Assembly: GCA_026225945.1 (NCBI GenBank)
Contig: JAMJFZ010001133.1
Location: 3,802,501-3,866,500 of the forward strand
DNA: 64,000 bases
Source: Cricetomys ansorgei
Taxonomy: Eukaryota; Chordata; Mammalia; Rodentia; Nesomyidae
Reading direction: 5' to 3'
A program made the position numbers and the translations under genes. How positions within the stretch are numbered: position 1 is the first letter of the stretch; each line of letters begins with the position of its first letter. This document shows positions 45,925 through 55,904 of the stretch, piece after piece. The notes below the pieces were generated by a model. The model was not told the origin of the DNA. It ran no database searches and saw only the letters and a list, made by a program, of their open reading frames with translations.

Positions 45925-46669
45925 AGCTAAAATGACTCCTAATGGGATTCTGCTATACTCACAGAACAGTGCCTTGCTCATCCATCATCAGAGTTGCTTC
46001 CTCCTGAAGCAGATGGGAAAAAATACAGAGACCTACAGCCAGACATTATGCAGAGAATGAGAGACCTTGGAATAGCCAGCCCTAAATAGGATATCTCCAT
46101 CAAGTCCTTCCTGCAGGGCTCAGGGAACCTTATGGAAGAAGAGGCCAAAAGTGTATGATTGAGAGGGAAGGGGAAATACCGAAAACAAAACAAAACCAAA
46201 AACATAGAACTCTAAAATCAGTATGATCAAGGCTCATTTGAACTCAGAGACTGAAGCAGCAAGCACAGGGCCTGAATGGGTCTGCAGCATGTCTTCTGCA
46301 ATATATCATGGATTCCAATTTCATTTTTTTTTTATGGAATTTGTGAGTGTGTGAAAGAGTTTCTGATTCTCATGCCTTCTCTTGGGCTCTTCAGCTTGTC
46401 TTGTTCAACTCTGATAGGGTAGATTTGGTTTATCTTATTATATTTTATTTTGTTATCTTTTATTACTATCCCTTAAAAGCCTATTCTTTTTTTAGTGAGA
46501 GACAGAAAGAGAGTGGATGGGAAAGGAGGTGAGGAAGAACTGGGAGGCGCGTAGGGAAAAGAAGTCATTATCAGGATATATTATTTGAGAAAAGAATCTA
46601 TTTTCAATATCAGGCAAAGAAGATAAAATGAATATATCATAAACATTTAAATGAATGACAGAAAAAAAA
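44818..46669 (+). mobile_element. 5'-truncated L1 with perfect 18-bp target duplication
   Basis: ACTAAAGCAAATTCTATA occurs at 44800-44817 and again at 46670-46687. Between them lies the end of L1 ORF2 ('acgtggtacattcacacaatt', 'catta[t]gaaatttgcaggtaagtggatgaaac', about 44920-45020), then a long rodent L1 3' UTR ('ctaggacaatggtgccacaaag', 'atgcagagaatgagagacc', 'catcaagtccttcctgc', 'agaaagagagtggatgggaaaggagg', 'tattatttgagaaaagaatctattttcaata') and a terminal A9 run. The whole insert is about 1.85 kb, typical of 5' truncation in target-primed reverse transcription. The (AC)n at 45869-45920 lies within its 3' UTR. Confidence 0.92.
45869..45920 (+). repeat. (AC)n microsatellite
   Basis: Pure AC run of 52 bases inside the L1 3' UTR. 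The antisense poly Cys-Val frame is an artefact. Confidence 0.98.
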
Positions 46670-46689
46670 ACTAAAGCAAATTCTATAAA

Positions 46690-47039
46690 CATATTGAGTT
46701 TGCTGTAACCTCTAAAAGATCCCCTTTTGTTGACTCCTGGAGAGAAGGATGTAAATAAAAGAGGAATGGTACATTTTAAACTGTATATATGACCCAGTAG
46801 TAGATGCTTACTATTATCTAATAAAACATAGTTTCTCTCCTTTGTGTATGCACTCACTCATGAATCTTAATATTATTAAGAAGTCTAAGTTCAAAAATGA
46901 AGTTAAAAAAAAAATCACTGATTTAAATGAGATATGTCACAATTTGCTTCTAAATATTCTAAAGTTATTTAAATAATTCATGAAATTATCAGATGTCAAA
47001 GAAATATTAAAATATCAACTTAAAAAAAAAGACAACAGA
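46690..47039. other. Unassigned stretch
   Basis: AT-rich DNA between two L1 3' UTR pieces. Nothing is recognised. Confidence 0.4.
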
Positions 47040-47226
47040 GAGTTTATAACTTCAGGTTACAGTCCATCGCTACTGGGAAGTCAAGACAGGACCTAAAGTA
47101 ACTAGTCACGTCCTTAGTCACAGAGGCTGAAGCGGCAATTACAGGACCTGGATAGGTCTACACCAGGTCCCTACGTACATCTTAACGTTGTTTGGCTTGC
47201 TAATCCTCTGGAACGCCTCAAAGTTG

Positions 47227-47264
<38 letters not shown>

Positions 47265-47390
47265 CTGGCCCTTTTACCTGCCCTTGGATCCCTTGCCTTC
47301 ATGCTGGGTTGCCTCATCCAGCCTTGATGTGGGACCTTGTGCCTGGTTCTGTTGCAGCTTGTTATATCCTGTTCAATTGGTAAATTTAAA
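47040..47390 (+). mobile_element. L1 3' UTR fragment
   Basis: 'cagaggctgaagcggcaattacaggacctggataggtctacaccaggtccc' and, after the GT run, 'cttttacctgcccttggatcccttgccttcatgctgggttgcctcatccagccttgatg' and 'cttgttatatcctgttcaattgg' follow a rodent L1 3' UTR, matching the block at 28940-29060. (GT)n at 47229-47262 interrupts it. Confidence 0.7.
47229..47262 (+). repeat. (GT)n microsatellite
   Basis: Pure GT run of about 34 bases within an L1 3' UTR fragment. Confidence 0.97.
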
Positions 47391-47485
47391 CATATTTTGA
47401 TCATATTCTTCCTCTCCCCCAGTCCTTCCAGATCCTTTCTCTCTCCCTACCATCCCAACTTTAAAGTTCTTGCTCAAAAAAACAA
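47391..47485 (-). mobile_element. L1 3'-end fragment, antisense
   Basis: 'acatattttgatcatattcttcctctcccccagtccttccagatcc' is the antisense form of the L1 3' end, abutting a sense-orientation L1 piece. A CAAACAAA-rich stretch follows to about 47560. Confidence 0.55.
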
Positions 47486-47674
47486 ACAAAAACCTAATGC
47501 AACAATAAATCCTCCCAAGCCAAGGAAACAAAATAAAAAACACCCAAAAAACAACAAAAATCAACTTTTAAATTATACTTTAATCAATTCACATGGAAAA
47601 GAAGACAGTGTATGATAAGGATCGTTTATATCAAAAGAATGAAGCCCTGGGCAGAAAGAAAAAACATTATATGA

Positions 47675-48010
47675 TGATGCAGACGTTTATTTTCAGTTTT
47701 GTTTAAAATGGCTGTTTTGTACATTATTGGGGAAAGGGCTGCCTAGGCCTTGGCATTTGTATCATTATCATCTGCAGGTGTTGGCTTTATGTAAAAGGTG
47801 TTTGATTGCTCATGATCTTCACATGCTATCAGTAGAACACCTGAGGAGTTTTGTATTAATAAAAACCTCTGAGGTTAGACGATCAAGGTTTCGGCATCCA
47901 GGATGGCATTTGCCATGATAGTGGTTTCCTCTGTTGAGGTCCAGCAGGATTTGCACCTATGAATAGACCTCTGTGTTTTCCTTATGAGCTGCCTCAGCAG
48001 CATACTGCTA
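47675..48010 (+). mobile_element. ERV LTR, family A (candidate 5' LTR)
   Basis: It starts TGATGCAGACG. It contains 'tttatgtaaaaggtgtttgattgctcatgatcttcacatgctatcagtagaacacctgagga' and AATAAA in 'attaataaaaacctctgagg' near 47852, then 'catgatagtggtttcctctgttgaggtcc'. It aligns block for block with 52427-52751 and 23221-23561. Being followed by leader-like DNA, it is a candidate 5' LTR of the provirus whose 3' LTR is at 52427. No primer site could be recognised at its right edge. Confidence 0.65.
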
Positions 48011-48700
48011 AAAGTGATGCCTGCAATGTGGGAATGTCATCGTGCCAGCTAACATCCAACATGGTGACAAGGAAGAATGAGAAAGAAACTCAGGAAAGCT
48101 CCCAGAGGAGAGAGATTATATATATATATGCGCGAAACTAATGAGTAGAAGTCTCCTGAAGGAAGAAGAGAGCAAGGAAGGAAATAAGCCTCTTTGAAGA
48201 GAGAAGGCTGTGAAAATTAGGTGAGAAAGAGGGTTCAAAAGTGAAAGGCCTAGAACAGAGGCCTTTAGAGAAAGAAATTTTCATGGTAAAAAGAAACCAT
48301 TCAGCTGGGAGCTGGGAAAAAGCAAGGTTCTAACTGCTTTTCTTGATCATGGAGCCAATGCTCCCTCCTGCTGCTGGCAGCAGCCGGGGCATGAAAAACA
48401 GAAAACAGAGCATACTGTTCTACAAACTTGAGTTTGCTGATGGCTTTGTATATATATGTGTATGAAGCCCAAGTGGGTCTTGTGTTTGAGATCTATGAAG
48501 ATGGTTGTGTGTTTTCCCGTAGTTGGGTGGAAAAGTGCTCCAGGAAACCAGGGTGTTTCGCTGGAAGTTCTTCCCACTGGCTCAGGATCCTCTGCTGTGG
48601 AAAGGGGATTCTTGGAGCTGAGAACCATTTATTTAAACTGAATATTCTTTTTTCTCCTAAAACCTGACTATAAGAGGTCCAAATACTGGTGAGGTGGTTC
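48011..48700 (+). mobile_element. ERV leader/internal-like DNA after the family A LTR
   Basis: Purine-rich text with 'cccagaggagagagatt', 'ctcctgaaggaagaagagagcaagg', and 'ggcctagaacagaggcctttagag'. It lies directly downstream of the LTR in the place of an untranslated leader. No gag motif is readable. Frames on both strands at 48347-48777 have no domains. The assignment rests mostly on position. Confidence 0.35.
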
Positions 48701-48944
48701 TGACAAAATGCATCTGCTATGGTGATAAGAACGCCACCCCATGGAGGAACCCTTTCTGTAGACAAGTGTAGACACATATGACGATGCTGAGAAAAACACT
48801 AGCTAAAAGAATCAGCATAGTAATACGTAAATAGATAAATAAATAAATAAATAAATATCCATCTGCAGTTTTCCATCCCCTCAAGATAGCTCCGCTGGCC
48901 CAGTGGGCTCCTGTACAGGAAAGCCTCACAGTGGCATGGGTCTA

Positions 48945-49393
48945 TGTTGGACCCATTCGGTCTCAGATTGGAGAATGTACAGAAGTCTCAGGAGACTGCA
49001 TCAGGGGCAAGACTCATCTTTATTGTGGGAAATATGGTCATATATTGGGAGAGGACAGTCCAGTTAGCCAGGGAAGTCATTGAGACATTAGGACAGCACA
49101 GGTACTGTAGACCTATCTGCATATTTGGCGTTGCAGCCTGAACCTAGGGATTTTTTGGGGAACCAGAGGGAGAGACCTTATATGGTTATATAGGGAGAAC
49201 TTAGTTACAACTCCAAATAAACAATTCTGCCAGGATGTTTACCTTTGAAGGGGCAGTGCCTTGCAGAGCAGGCAGCATAGTTTGTGGCCTGTCAGAGCTG
49301 TGGAGGGGAGGGGCTGAATCCTGCCACTCTCAGAATGAGAGTAGGGTTTTAAGCTCACCTACTACCTCACCTTAGCTCCAGTGAGGTCCCACA
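48945..49393 (-). mobile_element. ERV 3' LTR, minus strand
   Basis: Read on the minus strand it starts TGTGGGACCTCACTGG and ends ATGGGTCCAACA. It has a TATA-like 'ctccctatataaccatataagg' and an AATAAA in 'cccacaataaagatgagtc' near 49020, in the right order for U3-R-U5. Its internal partner lies at higher coordinates (49394-50645), so this is the 3' LTR of a minus-strand element. An (ATTT)n expansion (about 49399-49417) sits where its polypurine tract would be. Confidence 0.75.
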
Positions 49394-50645
49394 ATTCCTT
49401 ATTTATTTATTTATTATTTTATTTTAAAGGGGAGGCATGGAACTTGATTGGTAGTGATTTTGGCAATGTTATTTACCTGTTGCTGTAAAAACTGGATCAA
49501 GCAATTATGGGATTTGACTACTAAGGCATAGAGATACATTCAGAGTCTAGCAAGTTTGTAGGCCCTGCTGGAGGTTTTGGGAGTACTTGTATGTCCTATT
49601 TTACTAGCCCAGAATCATTAATGTAAAACAGCATCTCTTCCACAAGTTTCCCTTTGTCCATTGGTTGTGGAGTCTAGCACAACCCCTGTAAGGAGGGTTA
49701 TCTGTCCATGGAGAGATGAGAGGGTAGCAGTGGTGGAGATTGTGGGTTGGTCGGGTTCATACTAGAGGTCATCAGCCAGATGGTGTGTCTCTGGACAAGT
49801 GTAGCACCAGCAGAAGTTGATGGGCAGGGGAAGGAGATGATATTTCTTCTTTCTTGGTCTTTTCTCAGCTGCTGGACTTGTATAAATCTGTAGAGTAATC
49901 TTTACGGGCATGTAAAACCTTGGAGGGCCGATTTGGTACAAGGACTAATAATTCCTTGGCACCGGAGAAGCACAGGAGGATTGACACATGTTGATTAAAA
50001 ATAATGACATTAAGAGAGTACATAGGATGGGATTTAGGGAGAAACCTGTAAGGCAGAAAGGAAGGATGTTAAAGAGGCAAGTATTCTGTAGAATCTGTGT
50101 GAAAAAGGGGAACTGAAGATTTGTCTTGTAAAACATTAACAGGCACAGCTGTAAGAAGTGGATGGGAAAGCGAGGCACAGAAATGAAACAGAGACATTAA
50201 GGAAGCACTGAGAATTGGGGGTCAAGTGGGACCCAGAGAGATAGACATCTCTGAGGGGAGCCTCAGGGGATGATCTCCTTGTGGCTCTCTGTAAAGAGAG
50301 GTTAAGGGGATGGGACTGTTGTAAGGAGAAGCATTGTGAAGCAGTAGGGTGGGCGAGCGAGCCAGGAAGGGGTGGTTGGAATCTCTTTCTGAACTAAAAT
50401 TTCCTGTTGGAGAATGTTTTGCAAGTTAGTACCAGCCCTGAGGTGAAGTTTGGGTCCTTCTTTCTTCTAAGAAGAGTCAGGCCATCTTCTTGATCAGGGG
50501 GGATGTGCTGAATAGCTGGAATGTAGATAGGTCTGGGTTGGTTCTGTAGGAAGACATAAGCAAAAATTTTTTCCCATTATGAGGAGGGGGTCTGGTCCCT
50601 TTCATATCCCATTTAATGGGTCATGTCTTAGGGTCATTAATAACT
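49394..50645 (-). pseudogene. ERV internal remnant, minus strand (3' part)
   Basis: This region adjoins the 3' LTR and reads as retroviral 3'-proximal coding DNA on the minus strand, with short open blocks separated by stops (for example 49945-50178). The overall text resembles rodent ERV internal sequence, but I cannot fix the class or align gag, pol or env with confidence. The 5' part and 5' LTR of this element are absent, and the sequence changes to unrelated AT-rich DNA near 50650. Non-functional. Confidence 0.5.
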
Positions 50646-51036
50646 GAATACTGGAAGAGAAATAGTCCATTTTTATTTTTTAAATTGATTTTTGACGATT
50701 TGTGATATTTTGAAGCTCAAAATATCAAAGAAAAAAATTTAAATTTACACAAAAGGATAGATATCTTAGGTTATCACTGTAATCTGTACTGATGTGCAGA
50801 CACAAACTTTCGAGTTATAGTTAATTCATGTACCAAAGTACATATAGAGAAAGCAATTAATAAACCAGTTGGAACAGATTTGTGAATGGAGCAGATCCAT
50901 ACCTTTGTGTCATCAAAAGCCATGATTCTGGCCCAGAAGCATGCACATTTTGTGTATCTAGAGAGTTAGTATATAAATCGGGCTGAAACATTAAGCCTGG
51001 TGAGAAGTATTTCCAAGTCTACATTCTGAAGACAAA
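50646..51036. other. Unassigned stretch between two ERV pieces
   Basis: AT-rich to about 50880, then ordinary sequence. It could be internal DNA of the plus-strand family A provirus, but nothing identifies it. Confidence 0.35.
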
Positions 51037-51339
51037 TGTAGGAGAAAACTTGACCTGCCACTGGACAGAACAAGGCCTGAGACCCACATGGACATATCCA
51101 GAGATGGATTTGCCCAGGCATGCCCAGAGACAGACCAGCCAGAACAAGCCCAGGGAGCAGCAGCTGCAGTCTGGCAGCCAATGGGATGCTGGGCCAGGTG
51201 GAGGGTATAATAGGCTTCACCCCCTATAATAAACTGAGTCTGCCTTTTGCCACTCATCTGACTCCTGGAGTCTGTGACCTGACTCTGTGCCAACTCTACC
51301 CCTTTGCCTGAAGGATCCTGTGGATGGGTACAAGCAACA
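51037..51339 (+). mobile_element. Solo LTR with perfect 6-bp target duplication
   Basis: It runs from TGTAGGAGAAAAC to GGTACAAGCAACA (303 bases). Both sides carry GACAAA (51031-51036 and 51340-51345). Internal landmarks are in promoter order: CCAAT (51178-51182), TATAATA (51206-51212), AATAAA (51228-51233), then a U5 with 'cctggagtctgtgacctgac'. A 6-bp duplication is typical of ERV2/ERVK integration. No internal genes remain, so this is a recombination product of a former provirus. Confidence 0.88.
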
Positions 51340-51488
51340 GACAAAGGCCAAAGGAAATTTAAAATCCTATAATAGTGGTATCAGTTTATCAGAACACCAT
51401 TAAGAACACTTATCCTGAGTTTTGTCATTGTTAAAACTCTGAGCCTTTGAAATTAAAATATGGCCAATTATTTATATATCCTAATACC

Positions 51489-51491
<3 letters not shown>

Positions 51492-51541
<50 letters not shown>

Positions 51542-51561
51542 AGATATATATATATCTTAAA
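51492..51561 (+). repeat. (TA)n microsatellite with adjacent perfect palindrome
   Basis: A 46-base pure TA/AT run is followed by a 24-base perfect palindrome at 51538-51561, with arms TTTAAGATATAT and ATATATCTTAAA. Confidence 0.95.
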
Positions 51562-51689
51562 GTCATCTTTCTAGATCCTTAGAACTAGACTTGTATCTAA
51601 TCACTTACCATAAGAGAGGTGTAGGCACTTCAAGTCAAACTCTGCATTAGGAAGAATTCTTTAGAATGTTCTACTGAAGTTTGAACTCA

Positions 51690-52426
51690 AACATGAACTG
51701 ACCAATTGTTTTTACTACAAACCAGACTCTATCGTGAAATCTGGAAAGTGTTTTCCAAAACACTCTCAGCATCAGCACACAGAACTGTCCAAGGCTGTAT
51801 CTCCTGCCGGCTGCCAGATTTCGTAGGCTATAAGAGTCATCCAGCTGATACTGGGTTTGAAGACATGATGGGGATTGGAACACAGCTGAGACTTGGCACT
51901 AAGAGTGCCCAAAAAAGGCTTTTGGTAAAAGTGAAGCTTCAGTGGCTGTTGAAGGCCCAGATGGAAGGGATTATGTAAAGAAGTTGAGGCCTAGCACCCA
52001 TAAAGAGCATCCAGGAGAGGCTGTTGATGAAAGCACAGCCCAGTTGCAGCAAGGGACCCCAGCAGTTTTGGAGATGCCAAAACCATGGGATGACCATGAA
52101 GAGCAGCAGCAGTAGTGGAGGGGAGCCAGCAGGAGCCTGGAGGGCAAACTATGTGTTCTGAAGAGGGAAAAGCCAGAAAAGTGACCCAGGACTTTTGGAG
52201 AAGCCCAGAAGATCTTGAGTGAATTCTAGATAATTGGACATTAATAATGTTTTTCTTTGTCCAAAGACATTGTGAAAAGCTTGATAGATATTTGGTTTCA
52301 TTTGGTCCTGTGCATCTTAGCAACCCTTATGATTGTTCCTCTTGCAAATAGTTTTTCTAGTGTAGTGTTTAATTGTGTTATAGAGATGAAGAAATTTTTT
52401 GATTGTTTGATACAAAAAGGGGGAAA
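51690..52426 (+). pseudogene. ERV 3' internal remnant with env-tail-like frame
   Basis: This region lies upstream of a polypurine tract and LTR. The first part (51700-52250) reads as decayed internal DNA. From 52257 a frame of 116 codons shows a strongly hydrophobic segment at about residues 12-35, then a polar cytoplasmic-tail-like end (motif KKFFDCLIQKGG) running through the polypurine tract into the LTR. Retroviral env frames typically end this way, with a transmembrane anchor near the 3' LTR. Upstream env is not readable as one frame. Residue identity to a specific family cannot be judged. Confidence 0.5.
52414..52426 (+). promoter_or_regulatory. ERV polypurine tract
   Basis: AAAAAGGGGGAAA immediately before the LTR start TGATACAG. 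The tract marks the site of plus-strand priming, and its position fixes the LTR boundary at 52427. Confidence 0.8.
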
Positions 52427-52751
52427 TGATACAGAAGATTATGTTGAGTCATATTTAAAATGGTTGTTTCGTGCATTATTGAGAAAAGGGCTGCCTGGGC
52501 ATTTGTATTGCCTGCTGACTTTATGTAAAAGATGTTTGATTGCTCATGATGTTCACATGCTATCAAGAGAGCACCTGAGGAGCTTAAGTATTAATGAAAA
52601 CCCCTGAGATTAGACACTCTGGATTCCACTCTCCAGGATGGTGCTTTGCCTTGATAGTGGTTCCTCTTCTGAGGTCTGGCGCAGTTTGCATCTATGAATA
52701 TTCCTCTGTGTCTTCCTTGCTGAGTCACCACAGTAAATGTACAGCTACACT
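52427..52751 (+). mobile_element. ERV 3' LTR, family A
   Basis: It starts right after the polypurine tract with TGATACAGAAG. Its blocks match the copies at 23221 and 47675: 'tttatgtaaaagatgtttgattgctcatgatgttcacatgctatcaagagagcacctgagg', 'ccttgatagtggttcctcttctgaggtctgg', and 'atctatgaatattcctctgtgtcttcc'. The polyA signal has changed to AATGAA near 52590. The env-tail frame continues in it to 52607. Confidence 0.8.
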
Positions 52752-54727
52752 TTCAAATGTGTAACAGAAAGTTATTGAGCGTAGCATGCCCAGAGGCAAT
52801 GTATAAACCAGATATCTAGGCACCTCATGGTCAGTCAAGTTGATATGAAAAATTGACTATCGTGACTAGGTTGATATGGTTTTATTGGAGACTCCAAATT
52901 AATATGAAATTCAGATCTATAGCTTCACTTGTTTGACATTTTCTAGCTAATAGAACTCTACAATCCCATATTAGTTCTACCTGACCACAGAGCTATTCTT
53001 TTTACCCTAGGGAAGGCACAAATAACAATGACTTCTCATCAAAATAAGGTATCTTTCACTAAGTGATAAACTTGTCCTTGAATGAAAGCCTTTAAAATAT
53101 ATTTTAGAATGAAGAATACTCAAAAATTGTCTCCCTGTATTCACGATGCATGCATTTTATAATGAATGCTTTGATGAAGGAGCTGAACTAATATCAGCAG
53201 TAAACCCTGGTAGGTGATTTAAAATCACAGAATAGTGATAGGCATTGTGGTCCTGTCAGTTGAGCTGTGAAGGATGAGGTGGTACTTCTGAACTCCATAA
53301 ATCCAGACAAGAAACTCATCTAGGATCACTTTTCCAACCACCCAGACTTCCTTTGCATAAATGTAAGAGACTCTAGGGAAGCTTATACATTAGTATCATA
53401 TCCTAGAGTGGAATAAAAGTGATTTGGCTAGCAGCATACAAAATTGAGGCCATCTGAAAGATTCATAGATCTGCCCTGTAACTGAAAGCCATCCAACTCA
53501 TTTTCCTTCACGCTGTGAAAGAGCAAACTGCAGAGAAGGCTATTCCTGTAACTGTCACTAACTAACATGCCCCATGATACTGAAACCAAGGGATGAAACA
53601 GGCTGTCATACTTCAACATGGAACCAAAATAAGATAAAAATATAAATAAAAGGACCCTTTCATCCATACGAAAGTTGACTTATTGAGTATTATCCACAGA
53701 ATGTTTCCAGATCAAACTGATGAATTTCCATTTATTTTAGTGGTAGAAATTATATTTGGCTTATATTTGCAATACCCAGACTTAATTTCTACCACATTTT
53801 TCTATGCCCATTCCATTCATTTGTACATTGGAATAGACTTCAATTACAAATGGTTAAAGCTTCCTTCCTTTTATTCTGGCTTGAGTGCATGGCCATCAAA
53901 ATAGTACAGTAAATTAAAATAGCAGAGAAAAAAATCTAATGTTATAAAATCAAAATAGATTGTTTTTATGTTTTCTTTTAAAGTAATGATATTTTGGAAA
54001 ATAAAGTCATATTACATTTATTTAGATAATTAAACAGTATTTTCTTCTATTTTAATAAAACAAAACTCCCAGAAATGAGCTATTTCAATCATTTTTCATA
54101 GTGCTTTTCAATATGCCACTAATTCTCCTTCACTGAAATAAGGTTTAGTGTCATTGACATTCTCATGAGACTTTTATAATATAAATCCATAGACATGATG
54201 TTTCAATGTCAAATAAAATCAGCTAGCAAGTCTGTGGAGATATATGTCAATGATGCAAATGTTTCCACCTGTAGATGTAGCAATATGTCAGGATGTCTGT
54301 AAATGACACTCAGAGATTCTTTTCCATACTATTTTCTGCAGGAAAAAAAAGAGAAGTCAGTTTTATTCAAACAGGAAAAGAAAGTGTTTGTGCTAGTCTA
54401 TCATGACAGCAATATGATTATCGACACTATAACAAAAGTTATTTATAATCATCTCCATTAGTTTTTACCGTGTTTGGGGAACTGATATTTTACGTACCCC
54501 CATAGCAAAGCACTTAAGAGTTTTTAGTACCTTAAAGAAGTACTTCTGATCTTAGAGTGCAGTTACATCAAGAGGACAAATACTGTTCAGGGACTTTAAT
54601 ATCTAGAATGGTGACCATCTTTTATTTGTGCTTTGTCTGATTTTCATTATTATTTGTTGAAAGTGTTGCCAATACTAAAGACTTCCAATTTTGTCTTAGG
54701 GATCATTTTACTTTATCAAAGTTTGAA
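52752..54727. other. Unassigned repeat-poor stretch
   Basis: No gene and no clear repeat recognised in about 2 kb. Frames at 53428-53667 and 53683-53904 have no motif. Confidence 0.4.
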
Positions 54728-54900
54728 TTTGTTGGGAAGATGAGTCACCTGGTTCAGTGCTTGTCTAGCATTTATGAAACCCTGGTTTTATATTTAGTAT
54801 TGATTTGGAACTGCCACAAGCTCGTAATCTCAGCACTTAGACATTCTTGGCCATATGATGAGTTCAAGGCCAGCCTTGGTACAAGAGAAAATGAAAGGTA
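54728..54900 (+). mobile_element. Old B4/ID-B1-like SINE
   Basis: A tRNA-like head ('gatgagtcacctggttcagtgcttgtctagcatttatgaaaccctgg') joins a B1-like right part ('cacaagctcgtaatctcagcacttag', 'gagttcaaggccagcctt'). This is the composite structure of B4 SINEs. Diverged. Confidence 0.65.
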
Positions 54901-55904
54901 AATAGTGATAAAGGGTTGGATGTAAGTAATGGACACTCGAATCATGAAAAAAAAGATATAAAGCCGTTTTCTTAATTTTAACTCTTTCATTTTTTTAGGG
55001 ATTGTGGTGTGGATAAGTGCAAAAAGTAAATTCAATAGCAAAGGTAGAAAATCCAGTGTGAAGCTCCACAGCTTCAGACATCTATTATAACTGTTTATTA
55101 AGGTGTATGAGTGAGTTAATTTTGGTGTATGTGTATGTGTTTTAATTTGCAAGTTTTTTACAATGAAATTTTAATTAGTAAGAAAGAGAATTTGTCTTTA
55201 AACATTAGAATTTGGCAGCGTCAAATGGGTTCATAAAGCTTCTAAAATGTGATTAAAAACAAAATGTGTAATTAATCAGATATATGGAAGAAAGGAGAAA
55301 AGTTGGATCACTCATGGTTTATTTAATTCATTACATGTACTTAAGATAATGTCAAAGGAGGTAATCGGGTCTTCCTGAGTAGAGCCATTCATTATAAATA
55401 GAGATATATTTGGTGCCACTTATTTAAGTTTCTGAACATTGATAAAGCTTAAAATAAATTATGAAATTGATGATTCTGAGATATGTGAGCTCTTCAGTTC
55501 TTGCTAAAGAAGAGCCAGGCATGGGGACTAATTTTCAGAAATGGGTTATCAGTGTTACAGTGAAGTGTCCTAGAGAGCCAGTCCTGGTAGACCTCATCAA
55601 GACATAATCTTGGTCCCTCGGGAGGAAGAAGGCTCATACACACAAGCATGTGGATCAATCTTTGTGAACAGATTTGAGTACTTTCAAGTGTGTTTTATCA
55701 TAATATTCTTGTGAAAAGGCAAGAGTGAGGATTATTTCATCTTAGCATGGGAAAATAGACACAAGCTACACTCATGATGGTTCTTTCTGGTGATTTAAAT
55801 GGTATCATAGAGAATTGGTCTAAAATGATGTCCAAAATATCTAAACTTTTCTTTTGACAAAGAGTTGTTCAGCTGTTAAGATGAAACCATGCTACTCTTA
55901 AATA
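54901..55904. other. Unassigned stretch
   Basis: No gene or named repeat. A 126-codon minus-strand frame (54772-55152) overlaps the SINE and has no motif. Confidence 0.4.

Noticed and set aside
51178..51233. CCAAT, TATA and AATAAA signals as a host gene promoter or terminator
   Set aside because: They lie in order inside a solo LTR bounded by a target duplication. There is no sign of a downstream host exon.
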